Origin: Anadara kagoshimensis
Taxonomy: Eukaryota; Mollusca; Bivalvia; Arcoida; Arcidae
Reading direction: 5' to 3'
Assembly: GCA_021292105.1 (NCBI GenBank)
Contig: CM037857.1
Coordinates: forward strand, 28,231,161 to 28,295,160
DNA length: 64,000 bases
Position numbers and translations under genes: made by a program. The first letter of the stretch is position 1, and each line of letters starts with the position of its first letter. The notes beneath the pieces are model-generated. The model did no database searches, was not told the origin of the DNA, and saw only the letters and a list, made by a program, of their open reading frames with translations. This document shows, in pieces, positions 1 through 11,534 of this stretch.

Positions 1-140
1 ATGGTCCCATCATACACAGACAAAGGAAACAACAGCTGCTCCCAGTTTCACAGGTATATTTTGAAGATCTTTCAGAATGCCTAAATTTTTTTTCCAAAAA
101 ATGTAAGCACTCTTCTGCTATTTTTTTTTTTTTTAAATTT

Positions 141-460
141 GATTGATTGATTAAATGGGGTTTTAAATTCTGGTCAAGAATATTTCACTTATATCAAGAT
201 GTCACCAGCTAAAGTTAAAGTGGCAGAAATTTATACTTTGCAGTGTGCTCAGGAAAATGTGCAGGGAAGGTTCTTTAATGTTGCTCACTTGTGGTAACAC
301 TGAGCATTGGATTTTAAGATCTCTTCCGCAAGACCGTGCGGCTGTTATTTCTAAATGCCCATTGATTGGTGAAAAACAATCATGACCCAGCCAGGGGTTG
401 GAACCCATGACCTCACACATACAGAGTAAGCACTCTACCAGCTGGGCTACCGTAGTGGTA
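141..460 (-). mobile_element. SINE, family 1 (tRNA head, TATAAGTG tail)
   Basis: Read on the minus strand: A-box-like TAGCCCAGCTGG, B-box-like GGGTTCCAACCCC, central unique body, then the shared tail (CTTGACCAG...) ending in a short TGAT repeat. Diverged copy beside the FGFR acid-box exon. Confidence 0.7.
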
Positions 461-522
461 GATTTCAAATTTGCCCCTGAATAAATGGGAGATTATAAAA
501 CTGATTCATGTCTTATTCTCAC

Positions 523-576
523 CTTCTACGTCGCAATCTTCTACTCCAAAATAATCATCATGATAATCTTGCACAT
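523..576 (-). CDS. FGFR: FGFR-like exon: acid box linker
   Basis: 54 bp (18 codons), phase 1 in and out, after a TTTTATTTTACAG acceptor and before GTGAGAATAAG. With the split Asp it reads DVQDYHDDYFGVEDCDVE: 8 acidic residues out of 18. Position and composition match the acid box between Ig1 and Ig2 of FGF receptors, which in vertebrates modulates heparin and cadherin/NCAM contacts. A free cysteine sits inside it. The symmetrical phase (1/1) and a length divisible by three mean it could be skipped without a frameshift. The next exon, expected to start Ig2, is not in the window. Confidence 0.55.
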
Positions 577-670
577 CTGTAAAATAAAATAAATCATTGT
601 CTATCATTTTAATCGACTTAACAAAAATTGTATAACATGGTCTAATTTCTAAAACTACCAAAAAATTCAA

Positions 671-876
671 TGGGCTTCACCACTGTACCACATGATACCC
701 CCTAACGTTTGTGCTGATCTATTATTTCCATTGGATATGGATTCATATCAGTTCACATTTTCCCATAAAAATGACATTATTCCTGAAATTTGTGGTGAAA
801 ACTATTTCAAAAACATCCTACACAAAAGTTACATGGTTTTGGTCAATCACATGGTATATAGTGAAAATTAACCCCA
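671..876. mobile_element. MITE family M1, copy 1
   Basis: About 206 bp with imperfect terminal inverted repeats: left TGGGCTTCACCACTGTACCA, right end the reverse complement of TGGGGTTAATTTTCACTATA. The internal sequence (TTTCCATTGGATATGG, CCATAAAAATGACA) matches the copy at 53995-54189. It also partly pairs with itself, so the element is close to a palindrome. Confidence 0.6.
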
Positions 877-1360
877 TAACACAATATATAACCAGTAAAC
901 TTTGTAAAATTTCCTGTGGTTATTGTTGCCATATTAAAACTCAGAAAAATCTTTTGAAAGTCTCATAAACTGAAGGTTTTTGGCATTTCCTTCACTGTTT
1001 TAAGCATCCTACTAAAGATGGAAACAGTAATGGCAGTAAAGAATGTTTTGGGAGTTACTCAGGTTTTCCCCTCAAAAGAGTGATAAAAGATAGACTTGTT
1101 TCAATAGGTCTAAATCATCTAATAATAAAAAGTCATAAAAGGACTAATTGATTACCGTAAGGTATCAATTTCACAATTTAAGGTAAAATCGCCCGTCACT
1201 TAAAAAGTTGTAAAATCCATATCTTTATTTTTCATTAAGTAATCTAATCATATCTTAATTGAGATTTTAAAATATAATGGAAGACCATTTTCGTATCAAG
1301 CACATAACAACACCAGTGATGTGATGTGAACAGCCAATAGGAGCACAATCAGGCACAGTA
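877..1360. other. AT-rich intron sequence
   Basis: Nothing recognised apart from short A/T runs. Confidence 0.5.
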
Positions 1361-1364
1361 CTTT

Positions 1365-1690
1365 GTGATGTAACCAGGCCGAAATCAACGAGACTGACAA
1401 ATTCATTACATCATCATCCCCAGAAAAAATTTAACACACCCCCCCCCCCCCCCCCCCCCCCCCAGTGCACTACCATGTAATGTAATTGAACCGAAATCAA
1501 TGAGACTGATTGACAAATTCATTACATCATCAACCATAAATAAAAAACTTACATCCCCCCTCTAAAGTACACTACCCTGTGATGTAATCGGATCAAAATC
1601 AAGGAGATTAACTGACAAATTAATCGCATCATTAACCCCAAAAAACTTATCTCCGAGCACCTGATACTAACAAGTGACATAATCACAGAA
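1365..1690. repeat. Tandem repeat, about 107-bp unit, 3 copies, with a poly-C tract
   Basis: The phrase GATGTAATnGnnCnAAATCAA recurs near 1367, 1473 and 1580, each followed by GACAAATTCATTACATCAT or a variant. The first unit carries a pure run of 25 C at 1439-1463, a likely slippage site. Confidence 0.75.
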
Positions 1691-1904
1691 TTATAAGATT
1701 AATTTACAATTTAATCATTAATAGATGGACCTGATAAAATGGAATTAAAACAATAGAACAAAATGATGTATACATTACCAAAAAAAAAGGCTAATTAACA
1801 TTGCCAGATCAGAATATGGTAATTAACATTTAGATTTCATAACAAGATATACTTGTATAATAACTGTGATACACATATCAATTGGCAGGGAATGGGGAGG
1901 GATT

Positions 1905-2100
1905 GACATTATGGTATTTTACAACCAAATCAAGATTCTTTCATGATTATTGAGGCAGACAGTTCTGGGATGATAGAGGAAACTAGAATGCCATTGACAA
2001 ACTCTCACACTAAGATCTGCCCCCCCCCCCCCCCACAAGTGCAATTCATTTAAACCTAGGCGGAAAGAAAGAAGGTGTGATGACTAGGCCACCAGACCCT
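1905..2100 (-). mobile_element. SINE, family 2 (Leu-type head), degraded
   Basis: The minus strand shows the family 2 tail (GAAAGAATCTTGATTTGG, CCAGAACTG) and part of the body. The head end is interrupted by a C15 run near 2022-2036. Confidence 0.5.
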
Positions 2101-2535
2101 TTGATAACTTAAAGGGAGTGCTTCACCATGCACATATGTAACAAGAGGCCCAATAGGGCCTGTGATGCTCAACTGGCAGGTAATTTACATTTTTGATAAA
2201 TAACGTGCAAATCTTGTGAAATGGCATCCCCCCTGCTTTTTACAATTGCAACTGGAACCAAAGTGGTTGGAAACAAAATCTGCATTGGTCTTTCATGTTT
2301 TTGCTATGTATAGGAACAGAAGCCACCTTGGATTTTAGCTGATATGCCAGACACAACTTTTGGATTACTGTTACTAAAGGACTTTTTATGCTGTATTGGG
2401 TTAGAATTGGCCAATTCAGGAGAAAATTTTCAATGATTTGGTTGAAACACACATCTTATTTTTACACTGCCTAAAAATTGGGTCAACGGTTTTTTTTTTC
2501 AGGAAAGGTAAAACATTAGGTAATAACCTTCACAA

Positions 2536-3400
2536 CTGACCTTGACCTCATTTTGAAGGTAATTACAATAATATTTCAAAACTGATAACCCCATGTTATT
2601 ATCTGATCAAATAGTAAAGATATGACAATTTCAGCAATTTTTTGCATCCGTGACCTTGACCTTTGAACCCATAACCTTTCTCTATACATCAAAATAGTAG
2701 TTGAATTAATATCTACAACATTCTAATATATATGCCTATAGAAAAAGCTTATAGTTTTCAAGATAATTAACCATTTCAGTATTATTTCGTATCTGTGACC
2801 TTGACCTTTGAACCCCTGACCTTAATCTATATATCACAATGATCGTTACATCAATACCAACAATATTCTAATATACATGCCTATACAAAAAATTTATAGT
2901 TTTCGTGTTAATTAATGTTTTTGATTTTGTTTTGCATCTGTGACCTTGACCTTTGAACCCATGAAATTTTTATATACATCAAAATGTTCATTGTATTAAT
3001 ACCTACAACATTTTGATATACATGCCTATACAAAAAGTTTATAGTTTTCATGATAATGAACCATTTTAGTATTATTTCGCATCTGTGACCTTGACCTTTG
3101 AACCCATGACCTTAATCTATACATCAAAATGACCGTTACATCAATACCAACAATATTCTAATTATACATGCCTATACAAAAAGTTTATAGTTTTCAAGAT
3201 AATAAAAAGTTTCAGTATTCTTTTGCGTCTGTGACCTTGACCTTTGAACCCATGACCTTAATCTATACATCAAAATGACAGTTGCATCAATACCAACAAT
3301 ATTCCATTATATATGCCTATACAAAAAGTTTATAGTTTTCAAGATAATGAACCATTTCGGTATTGTTTTGCTTCTGTGACCTTGACCTTTGGGGTCTTGG
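2536..3400. repeat. 145-bp tandem repeat, 6 copies
   Basis: GTGACCTTGACCTTTG recurs at 2650, 2795, 2940, 3085, 3231 and 3376, spacing 145-146 bp. Units also share CAATATTCTAATATACATGC and AAAGTTTATAGTTTTCAAGA. Each contains back-to-back nuclear-receptor half-sites. Confidence 0.9.
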
Positions 3401-3539
3401 ACATTGGCTTGTCTGGCAAGACAAATTTAATTTAAATTAGCCTAGTGGTTTCAAAGAAGATTTTCAAAATATTGATGAAATATTACACCTAATTTACAAA
3501 ATTCTTGAAAATTGTGGCAACAAAACCTTCTCAGGAAAC

Positions 3540-6500
3540 CTGTTACAAATTTGGCTTCATTTGGCTTTGTAGTTTCAAAGAAGATGATTTTCAAAGAATC
3601 GCTTAAATTTAGCATCTAATTTGCATATTCCGCTAATTACAAGCAAACAGAAAAAGTTACAGAAAAATCTGTTACATATATTAAATAACTAGATATCTAC
3701 TTTCTAATTCTCAAATTTGAACTAAATCGATCCATAACTAAACATGTAATGACCATTTATAGGTTTTTGCTATTTATAGCAATGGTGGCCATCTTGGATG
3801 AAGCAGGAAGTTGATTTGTACAAACTTTAATCTACTCCACCTAGGGACTTTCCACACCAAATTTGGCATCATTTGGGTATGTGGTTTCAGAGAAGAAGAT
3901 TTTCAAAGAATTGCCTAAATTTAGCATCTAATTTGCATATTTCGCTAATTACGAGCAAACAGAAAAAGTAACAGAAAAATCTGTTGCATATATTAAATGG
4001 CTAGACATCTACTTTCTAAATCTCAAATTTGAACTAAATCAATCCATAAATAAACATGTAATGACCATTTATAGGTTTTTGCTATTTATAGCAATGGCGG
4101 CCATCTTGGATGCCGCACAAAGTTGATTTGTACAAACTTTAATCTACTCCACCTAGGGACTTTCCACACCATATTTGGCATCATTTGGGTATGTGGTTTC
4201 AGAGAAGATTTTCAAAGAATTGCCTAAATTTAGCATCTAATTTGCATATTCTGCTAATTACGAGCAAACAGAAAAAGTTACAGAAAAACCCGTTATATAT
4301 ATTAAATGGCTAGACATCTACTTTCTAAATCTCAAATTTGAACTAAATCGGTCCATAAATAAACATGTAATGACCATTTATAGGTTTTTGCTATTTATAG
4401 CAATGGCGGCCATTTTGGATGCCGCACGAAGTTGATTTGTACAAACTTTAATCTACTCCACCTAGGGACTTTTCACACCATATTTGGCATCATTTGGGTA
4501 TGTGGTTTCAGAGAAGAAGATTTTCAAAGAATTGCCTAAATTTAGCATCTAATTTGCATATTCTGCTAATTACGAGCAAACAGAAAAAGTTTCCAAAAAA
4601 CCTGTTACATATATTAAATGGCTAGACATCTACTTTCTAAATCTCAAATTTGAACTAAATCGGTCCATAAATAAACATGTAATGACCATTTAGGTTTTTG
4701 CTATTTATAGCAATGGCGGCCATCTTGGATGCCGCACGAAGTTGATTTGTACAAACTTTAATCTACTCCACCTAGGGACTTTCCACACCATATTTGGCAT
4801 CATTTGGGTATGTGGTTTCAGAGAAGAAGATTTTCAAAGAATTGCCTAAATTTAGCATCTAATTTGCATATTCCGCTAATTACGAGCAAACAGAAAAAGT
4901 TACAGAAAAACCTGTTACATATATTAAATGGCTAGACATCTACTTTCTAAATCTCAAATTTGAACTAAATCGGTCCATAAATAAACATGTAATGACCATT
5001 TATAGGTTTTTGCTATTTATGGCAATGGCGGCCATCTTGGATGCCGCACGAAGTTGATTTGTACAAACTTTAATCTACTCCACCTAGGGACTTTCCACAC
5101 CATATTTGGCATCATTTGGGTATGTGGTTTCAGAGAAGAAGATTTTCAAAGAATTGCCTAAATTTAGCATCTAATTTGCATATTCCGCTAATTACGAGCA
5201 AACAGAAAAAGTTACAGAAAAACCTGTTACATATATTAAATGGCTAGACATCTACTTTCTAAATCTCAAATTTGAACTAAATCGGTCCATAAATAAACAT
5301 GTAATGACCATTTATAGGTTTTTGCTATTTATAGCAATGGCGGCCATCTTGGATGCCGCACGAAGTTGATTTGTACAAACTTTAATCTACTCCACCTAGG
5401 GACTTTCCACACCATATTTGGCATCATTTGGGTATGTGGTTTCAGAGAAGAAGATTTTCAAAGAATTGCCTAAATTTAGCATCTAATTTGCATATTCCGC
5501 TAATTACGAGCAAACAGAAAAACCCGTTACATGTATTAAATGGCTAGACATGTACTTTCTAAATTTCAAATTTGAACTAAATCGGTCCATAAATAAACAT
5601 GTAATGACCATTTATAGGTTTTTGCTATTTATAGCAATGGCGGCCATTTTGGATGCCGCACGAAGTTGATTTGTACAAACTTTAATCTACTCCACCTAGG
5701 GACTTTCCACACCATATTTGGCATCATTTGGGTATGTGGTTTCAGAGAAGAAGATTTTCAAAGAATTGCCTAAATTTAGCATCTAATTTGCATATTCCGC
5801 TAATTACGAGCAAACAGAAAAAGTTACAGAAAAAACCCGTTATATATATTAAATGGCTAGACATCTACTTTCTAAATCTCAAATTTGAACTAAATCGGTC
5901 CATAAATAAACATGTAATGACCATTTATAGGTTTTTGCTATTTATAGCAATGGCGGCCATTTTGGATGCCGCACGAAGTTGATTTGTACAAACTTTAATC
6001 TACTCCACCTAGGGACTTTTCACACCATATTTGGCATCATTTGGGTATGTGGTTTCAGAGAAGAAGATTTTCAAAGAATTGCCTAAATTTAGCATCTAAT
6101 TTGCATATTCTGCTAATTACGAGCAAACAGAAAAAGTTACAGAAAAACCCGTTTCATATATTAAATGGCTAGACATCTACTTTCTAAATCTCAAATTTGA
6201 ACTAAATCAGTCCATAAATAAACATGTAATGACCATTTATAGGTTTTTGCTATTTATAGCAATGGCGGCCATTTTGGATGCCGCACGAAGTTGATTTGTA
6301 CAAACTTTAATCTACTCTACCTAGGGACTTTCCACACCATATTTGGCATCATTTGGGTATGTGGTTTCAGAGAAGAAGATTTTCAAAGAATTGCCTAAAT
6401 TTAGCATCTAATTTGCATATTCCGCTAATTACGAGCAAACAGAAAAAGTTACAGAAAAACCCGTTACATGTATTAAATGGCTAGACATGTACTTTCTAAA

Positions 6501-8260
6501 TTTCAAATTTGAACTAAATCGGTCCATAAATAAACATGTAATGACCATTTATAGGTTTTTGCTATTTATAGCAATGGCGGCCATTTTGGATGCCGCACGA
6601 AGTTGATTTGTACAAACTTTAATCTACTCCACCTAGGGACTTTCCACACCATATTTGGCATCATTTGGGTATGTGGTTTCAGAGAAGAAGATTTTCAAAG
6701 AATTGCCTAAATTTAGCATCTAATTTGCATATTCCGCTAATTACGAGCAAACAGAAAAAGTTACAGAAAAACCCGTTATATATATTAAATGGCTAGACAT
6801 CTACTTTCTAAATCTCAAATTTGAACTAAATCGGTCCATAAATAAACATGTAATGACCATTTATAGGTTTTTGCTATTTATAGCAATGGCGGCCATTTTG
6901 GATGCCGCACGAAGTTGATTTGTACAAACTTTAATCTACTCCACCTAGGGACTTTTCACACCATATTTGGCATCATTTGGGTATGTGGTTTCAGAGAAGA
7001 AGATTTTCAAAGAATTGCCTAAATTTAGCATCTAATTTGCATATTCCGCTAATTACGAGCAAACAGAAAAAGTTACAGAAAAACCCGTTACATATATTAA
7101 ATGGCTAGACATCTACTTTCTAAATCTCAAATTTGAACTAAATCGGTCCATAAATAAACATGTAATGACCATTTATAGGTTTTTGCTATTTATAGCAATG
7201 GCGGCCATTTTGGATGCCGCACGAAGTTGATTTGTACAAACTTTAATCTACTCCACCTAGGGACTTTCCACATTAAATTTGGCTTCATTTGGGTATGTGG
7301 TTTCAGAGAAGAAGAGTTTCAAAGAATTGCCTAAATTTAGCATCTAATTTGCATATTCCGCTAATTATGAGCAAACAGAAAAAGTTACTGAAAAATCCGT
7401 TACATATATTAAATGGCTAGACATCTACTTTCTAAATCTCAAATTTGAACTAAATCGGTTCTAAAATAAACATGTAACGACCATTTATAGGTTTTTGCTA
7501 TTTATAGCAATGGCGGCCATCTTGGATGATGCAGGAAGTTGATTTGTACAAACTTTAATCTACTCCACCTAGGGACTTTCCACATTAAATTTGGCTTCAT
7601 TTGGGTATGTGGTTTCAGAGAAGAAGATTTTCAAAGAATTGCCTAAATTTAGCATCTAATTTGCATATTCCGCTAATTATGAGCAAACAGAAAAAGTTAC
7701 TGAAAAATCCGTTACATATATTAAATGGCTAGACATATACTTTCTAAATCTCAAATTTGAACTAAATCGGTTCTAAAATAAACATGTAACGACCATTTAT
7801 AGGTTTTTGCTATTTATAGCAATGGCGGCCATCTTGGATGATGCAGGAAGTTGATTTGTACAAACTTTAATCTACTCCACCTAGCGACTTTCCACATTAA
7901 ATTTGGCTTCATTTGGGTATGTGGTTTCAGAGAAGAAGATTTTCAAAGAATTGCCTAAATTTAGCATCTAATTTGCATATTCCGCTAATTATGAGCAAAC
8001 AGAAAAAGTTACTGAAAAATCCGTTACATATATTAAATGGCTAGACATCTACTTTCTAAATCTCAAATTTGAACTAAATCGATTCTAAAATAAACATGTA
8101 ACGACCATTTATAGGTTTTTGCTATTTATAGCAATGGCGGCCATCTTGGATGCCGCAGGAAGTTGATTTGTACAAACTTTAATCTACTCCACCTAAGGAC
8201 TTTCCACACCAAATTTGGTTTCAATTGGCCCAGTGGTTTCAGAGGAGAAGATTAAAGTTT
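3540..8260. repeat. 312-bp satellite array, about 15 monomers
   Basis: The marker TTGATTTGTACAAACTTTAA recurs at 3811, 4123, 4432, 4742, 5054, 5366, 5666, 5979, 6291, 6603, 6915, 7227, 7539, 7851 and 8163: spacing 309-313 with one 300-bp unit. The middle units are nearly identical. The first unit and the last three differ (GATGATGCAGGAAG, TCCACATTAAATTTGG). Every unit carries ATGGCGGCCAT or a variant next to CTTGGATG or TTTGGATG. Confidence 0.95.
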
Positions 8261-8266
8261 ACGCAC

Positions 8267-8310
8267 GGACGCACGCACGGACGCACGGACGCACGGACGC
8301 ACGGACACAC
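8267..8310. repeat. (CGCACGGA)n microsatellite
   Basis: About five units of CGCACGGA just before the 3' hairpin of the Helentron-like element, a typical position in this element type. Confidence 0.85.
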
Positions 8311-8359
8311 GCTTCACCATGGCATAAGCTCAGCTGGCTATAGCCAGTTGAGCTAAAAA

Positions 8360-9290
8360 CTGATCAAAAGAGGGAAAACTTATCAAAGCAGGGATAGATT
8401 GTCCATGATGTTTTAAATTTAGATGTGGTCAGCTTCTACTACATAGTATGTCTATAGTATAAACACTGAGAGAACACTGACCAATCTATAACAGATGACC
8501 AAACATCATTGTTTATATTGGTGCCATATGAAAGTGGACTCTGCAGGTGTCCAAACACTTGTACTTACAACAACATTGTATAGAGTGCCAAAATGGGGGA
8601 GGGGGGATACCGACATCAAAATTGGGAGGATATCAACACCAAATATCATAAAGTGGAACATGAGAATTTCATCTATTTTTGGATGAATTTAAATAAAATG
8701 CTAATTTGATTTTACAAGAAAATGAAAAATAAAAACAACTTAAATCAGGGTAGATTTGATTTTTCCCATTTTTCTTTAGTCTTTTCCCTAGTGTGGCATT
8801 TTAAGTCAGAAATAAAACAGAAAAAATTTAAATGTTTAGATTTTTGTCAATAATTGTTTCACAAAATAGAAATATTTTCTGAAAAATTCTAAATTCTGGA
8901 CTTTTCCACAGACCAACTACCCAATGTTCGATAACTCATAATTTTTGCCATTATTTCCCCAATGGACACCTTTTCTTATGGGAGAGTATTTATAAACACA
9001 TTACTAACATCTGAGTGATATTTACTGATTGGGTTTATCCCTTTGTTTATATCTAGTGATTCTACACATCACACTTATCAGATATGATGTGGTAATGTAG
9101 ACTGGACACTGCTGTTCTTTGCATAGATAAAAAATTTAAATGCTAAATAAAGAGGTATAATTATGTCATCAAAATCTTGTTGAAATCAACTCCAACACTT
9201 ACAAAGTTTAAATTCAATGATAGATTTAAATAAAACACAATTAAACTGAAAAGTCAATTTAATTTAGTCTTTGACTTATTTCCGTCTCTC
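8360..9290. other. Intron sequence without recognised feature
   Basis: AT-rich. A 63-codon open frame at 8495-8686 has no recognisable product. Confidence 0.5.
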
Positions 9291-9319
9291 CGTGAAGAGA
9301 ATCGGGCTGTATTTAGTCT

Positions 9320-9545
9320 TTCACCAGGGCATAAACAATTACTCCACTCCAAGTTCTTGACTGGGGCATGTGACAACACCATTTTACACCAAGCATCGAC
9401 AAGGGTGTAAAACACCATTACTCCACTCCAAGTTCTTGACTGGGGCATGTGACAACACCATTTTACACCAAGCATCGTCTAGGGTGTAAAACACCATTAC
9501 TCCACTCCAAGTTCTTGACTGGGGCATAAAATGCCATTACTCTTA
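9320..9545. repeat. 79-bp tandem repeat built on the SINE tail
   Basis: ACTCCACTCCAAGTTCTTGA recurs at 9341, 9420 and 9499. The unit ends GGTGTAAAACACCATT, the same words as the family 2 SINE tail, so the array probably arose from a SINE 3' end. Confidence 0.75.
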
Positions 9546-9665
9546 TTCAAAATTGTAAGTAGTCAAAATCTTCAAAATTTGTGAAAATAAAGTCCTTTTT
9601 AAAGGATTTTTTCACAATTTTGTTAAAAAGGTTACTTTTTTTAAAAGAATTTCTTAAAAATTATT
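9545..9665 (+). repeat. Dispersed repeat D1, copy 1
   Basis: It shares TTTGTGAAAATAAAGTCC, TTTTTTCACA and GGTTACTTTTTT with the copies at 13205-13385 (inverted) and 16385-16545. Unclassified. Confidence 0.5.
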
Positions 9666-10439
9666 TATCAAATACAAAAGTGATTTTAGCTAACAAAAAC
9701 ATAACAAGGATCTTCCACTAGGTAAGCATCCTAGTAAATAAGTTACTAAAGAATGAAAAACCTGACAAAGAAATAAATTTTGGGACTTCATAATACTGTA
9801 GAGATAAGTGAGGTAGCAAAGTTAGCAAAGAGGGGGGGGGGGCATTATAACGAGGTGATGCTGTTCTACTTAAAATATGAACTTTACAATTGAGTGAACC
9901 GATCACACTTTCATATATAAAATATCTCCATGTTTATTAATTAAGCCATAAAAAATCACAAGATCCTGACATCAGTCAAATATATCCTTTGTTCTGTCAG
10001 GCCAGCATGTGTACGCACAACTACACACAACACAAACCCCTTAACAAGATGGGCTCCAAGACACTGACCTCAAAGTTCATCTATACCAAGATGAATTAAT
10101 AATGTATAAAAGATACAACAATGTATATTATAAAATCATGGATTTACCGACAGATTTTCTGCACACATGTGTTAATCAACTTTCATATAAGTAAAATGAC
10201 TCAAACAGACCATAAATCCTGTGCAGACTCGTGTCTCACCCTAATAAGCTCTTATATATCTAAAATCATTATGGGAAGATGAACTTAAAAAAAATTTAAT
10301 AAACCAATTTTTAATTTTTTTTTATTATTATTTATTTATTATCTTTTTTTGTAAGTTTTAATAACATAAATGGAACTGAAACAATTAACTCAGAATGTTG
10401 ATGAAACATCGGGACATCTCAATATAAGTGAAATAGACG

Positions 10440-10650
10440 AAGTGGCATAAAAAATGCTTAAGGATCACAGTGACCGCTCATTGCCTATGTTCGAATCCAA
10501 CTAAGGGCAGGGTTGTGTTTGTTGTCGAAGGTTGGTCATTTTCTTTAGGTATTCCAGTTTCCTCCATCATCCCTGAACTGACCTCCTTGATAAGAGAATT
10601 AAGAATTTTGACTTAGGCGTAAAAGTCTATCAGCCCACTCCATTCTACAC
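10440..10650 (+). mobile_element. SINE, family 2, ending at an exon splice donor
   Basis: B-box region ATGTTCGAATCCAACT, body (GTCGAAGGTTGGTCATTTTC) and tail (GACTTAGGCGTAAAAGTCTA, CCACTCCATTCTAC). The tail runs to within about 5 bp of the donor of exon 10655-10779. Its orientation is opposite to the gene. Confidence 0.65.
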
Positions 10651-10654
10651 TTAC

Positions 10655-10779
10655 CTGTAACATTGACTGTAAAATTTCCCCATATTTCTCCTAAATTGTT
10701 TGATGCATGACATGAGTATTTTCCAGTGTCATTTCGATATATTGGATCTATAGTCAGTGCAAACCTAGTTATCTTATAC
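10655..10779 (-). CDS. FGFR: FGFR-like exon: second half of Ig domain 1
   Basis: 125 bp, phase 2 in and phase 1 out. Acceptor AATATTTCAG, donor ACAG then GTAAGTG. It encodes residues 79-119, including RNDTGKYSCHASNNLGE (the tyrosine-corner D-x-G-x-Y-x-C motif with Cys101) and the closing strand WGNFTVNVT. Three N-glycosylation sequons are visible (NDT, NFT, NVT). The intron behind the donor starts inside the tail of a SINE oriented against the gene (see 10440-10650). Confidence 0.7.
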
Positions 10780-11099
10780 CTGAAATATTAAAAAAATGCA
10801 AAAGATGATCAAGGCTTGTATTGCAATTTTTTCAAGCTTTTATCACAGCAACGTTTGAGAGAAAATGTTCAGTCTTTATCATAAAAGACTTACTAACTAC
10901 ACATAAACCAAAATCTTAATCCGTGAATTTTATAAAGTTAAACATTTAAAAGTTTCATTTAATTTTGACAAAGATCATTCCTTAAAATAAATAAATATAC
11001 ATGTATAAATAAATGTTTCAATGTACGTATGGTAAAAATGTAAAACTCAAAAATAAATGTCACCACTGCCAACACAAAAATGGAACTTCTCATTTATTG

Positions 11100-11345
11100 T
11101 CAGGACCTCAGTGGCAGAGAGGTCTAAAGTCTAATGCTAAAGTCCATGCTTAGATTACAGCCCCTTCTACCACCTTAAGGTTTTCATCCAACTTGTGCCA
11201 TTCCTAATGCGTGAAAGTTTGTAGAGTGTCGAAAGTTGGTGGTTTTCTCTAGGCACTCTGGTTTTCTCCACCATCCCAGAACTGCCTCGATACAAGTGAA
11301 AGGTTCTTGACTTGGGCATAAAACTCTGTTATTCCTCTCAATACA
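11100..11345 (+). mobile_element. SINE, family 2
   Basis: Leu-type head CCTCAGTGGCAGAGAGGTCT, degenerate B-box, body GAAAGTTGGTGGTTTTCTCT, tail GATACAAGTGAAAGGTTCTT then GACTTGGGCATAAAACTC. Lies in the 755-bp intron between the two Ig-half exons. Confidence 0.7.
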
Positions 11346-11534
11346 AACTCTAAAACATGGTTTGAAATTTCATTTACAAACAAACAAGAACTGTGACATA
11401 ATCAGCATAGCCTGACAGCAAAACATTTTTAAAACTGGATCATTGGATGTGGATATTTGTGCCATGGTTATAGCAAATGAGATCTACAATACTTTTAAAC
11501 AGACAAGATTCTATCAAGTTGATGATGATTTTAC

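Larger units (their letters stand above)
2141..8357 (+). mobile_element. Helentron/'pearl'-like non-autonomous element with satellite core
   Basis: The left end begins ACAAGAGGCCCAATAGGGCC (a small hairpin) followed by GCTCAACTGGC at 2167-2177. The right end has a 12-bp-stem hairpin (8327-8338 with 8343-8354) containing GCCAGTTGAGC at 8343-8353, the exact inverse of the left motif, then AAAAAC. Between them are about 350 bp of unique sequence, a 145-bp tandem repeat, a 312-bp satellite array and a (CGCACGGA)n tract. Subterminal inverted repeats, a 3' hairpin and tandem-repeat cores are known from Helentron-associated elements and bivalve 'pearl' elements. There is no Rep/helicase coding, so it would need a helper. 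The family name is inference. Confidence 0.6.

Noticed and set aside
1..52. Plus-strand peptide VPSYTDKGNNSC resembling the FGFR Ig2 motif VVPSDKGNYTC
   Set aside because: It lies on the strand opposite to the gene, the flanking residues do not continue the match, and there is a stop soon after. Judged coincidence.
5728..5982. 84-codon frame in the 312-bp array
   Set aside because: It begins in one monomer and ends at the stop shared by every monomer. Satellite sequence.
2536..8260. CRISPR-like regular repeats
   Set aside because: Repeats are 145 and 312 bp without distinct spacers. This is a eukaryotic satellite.
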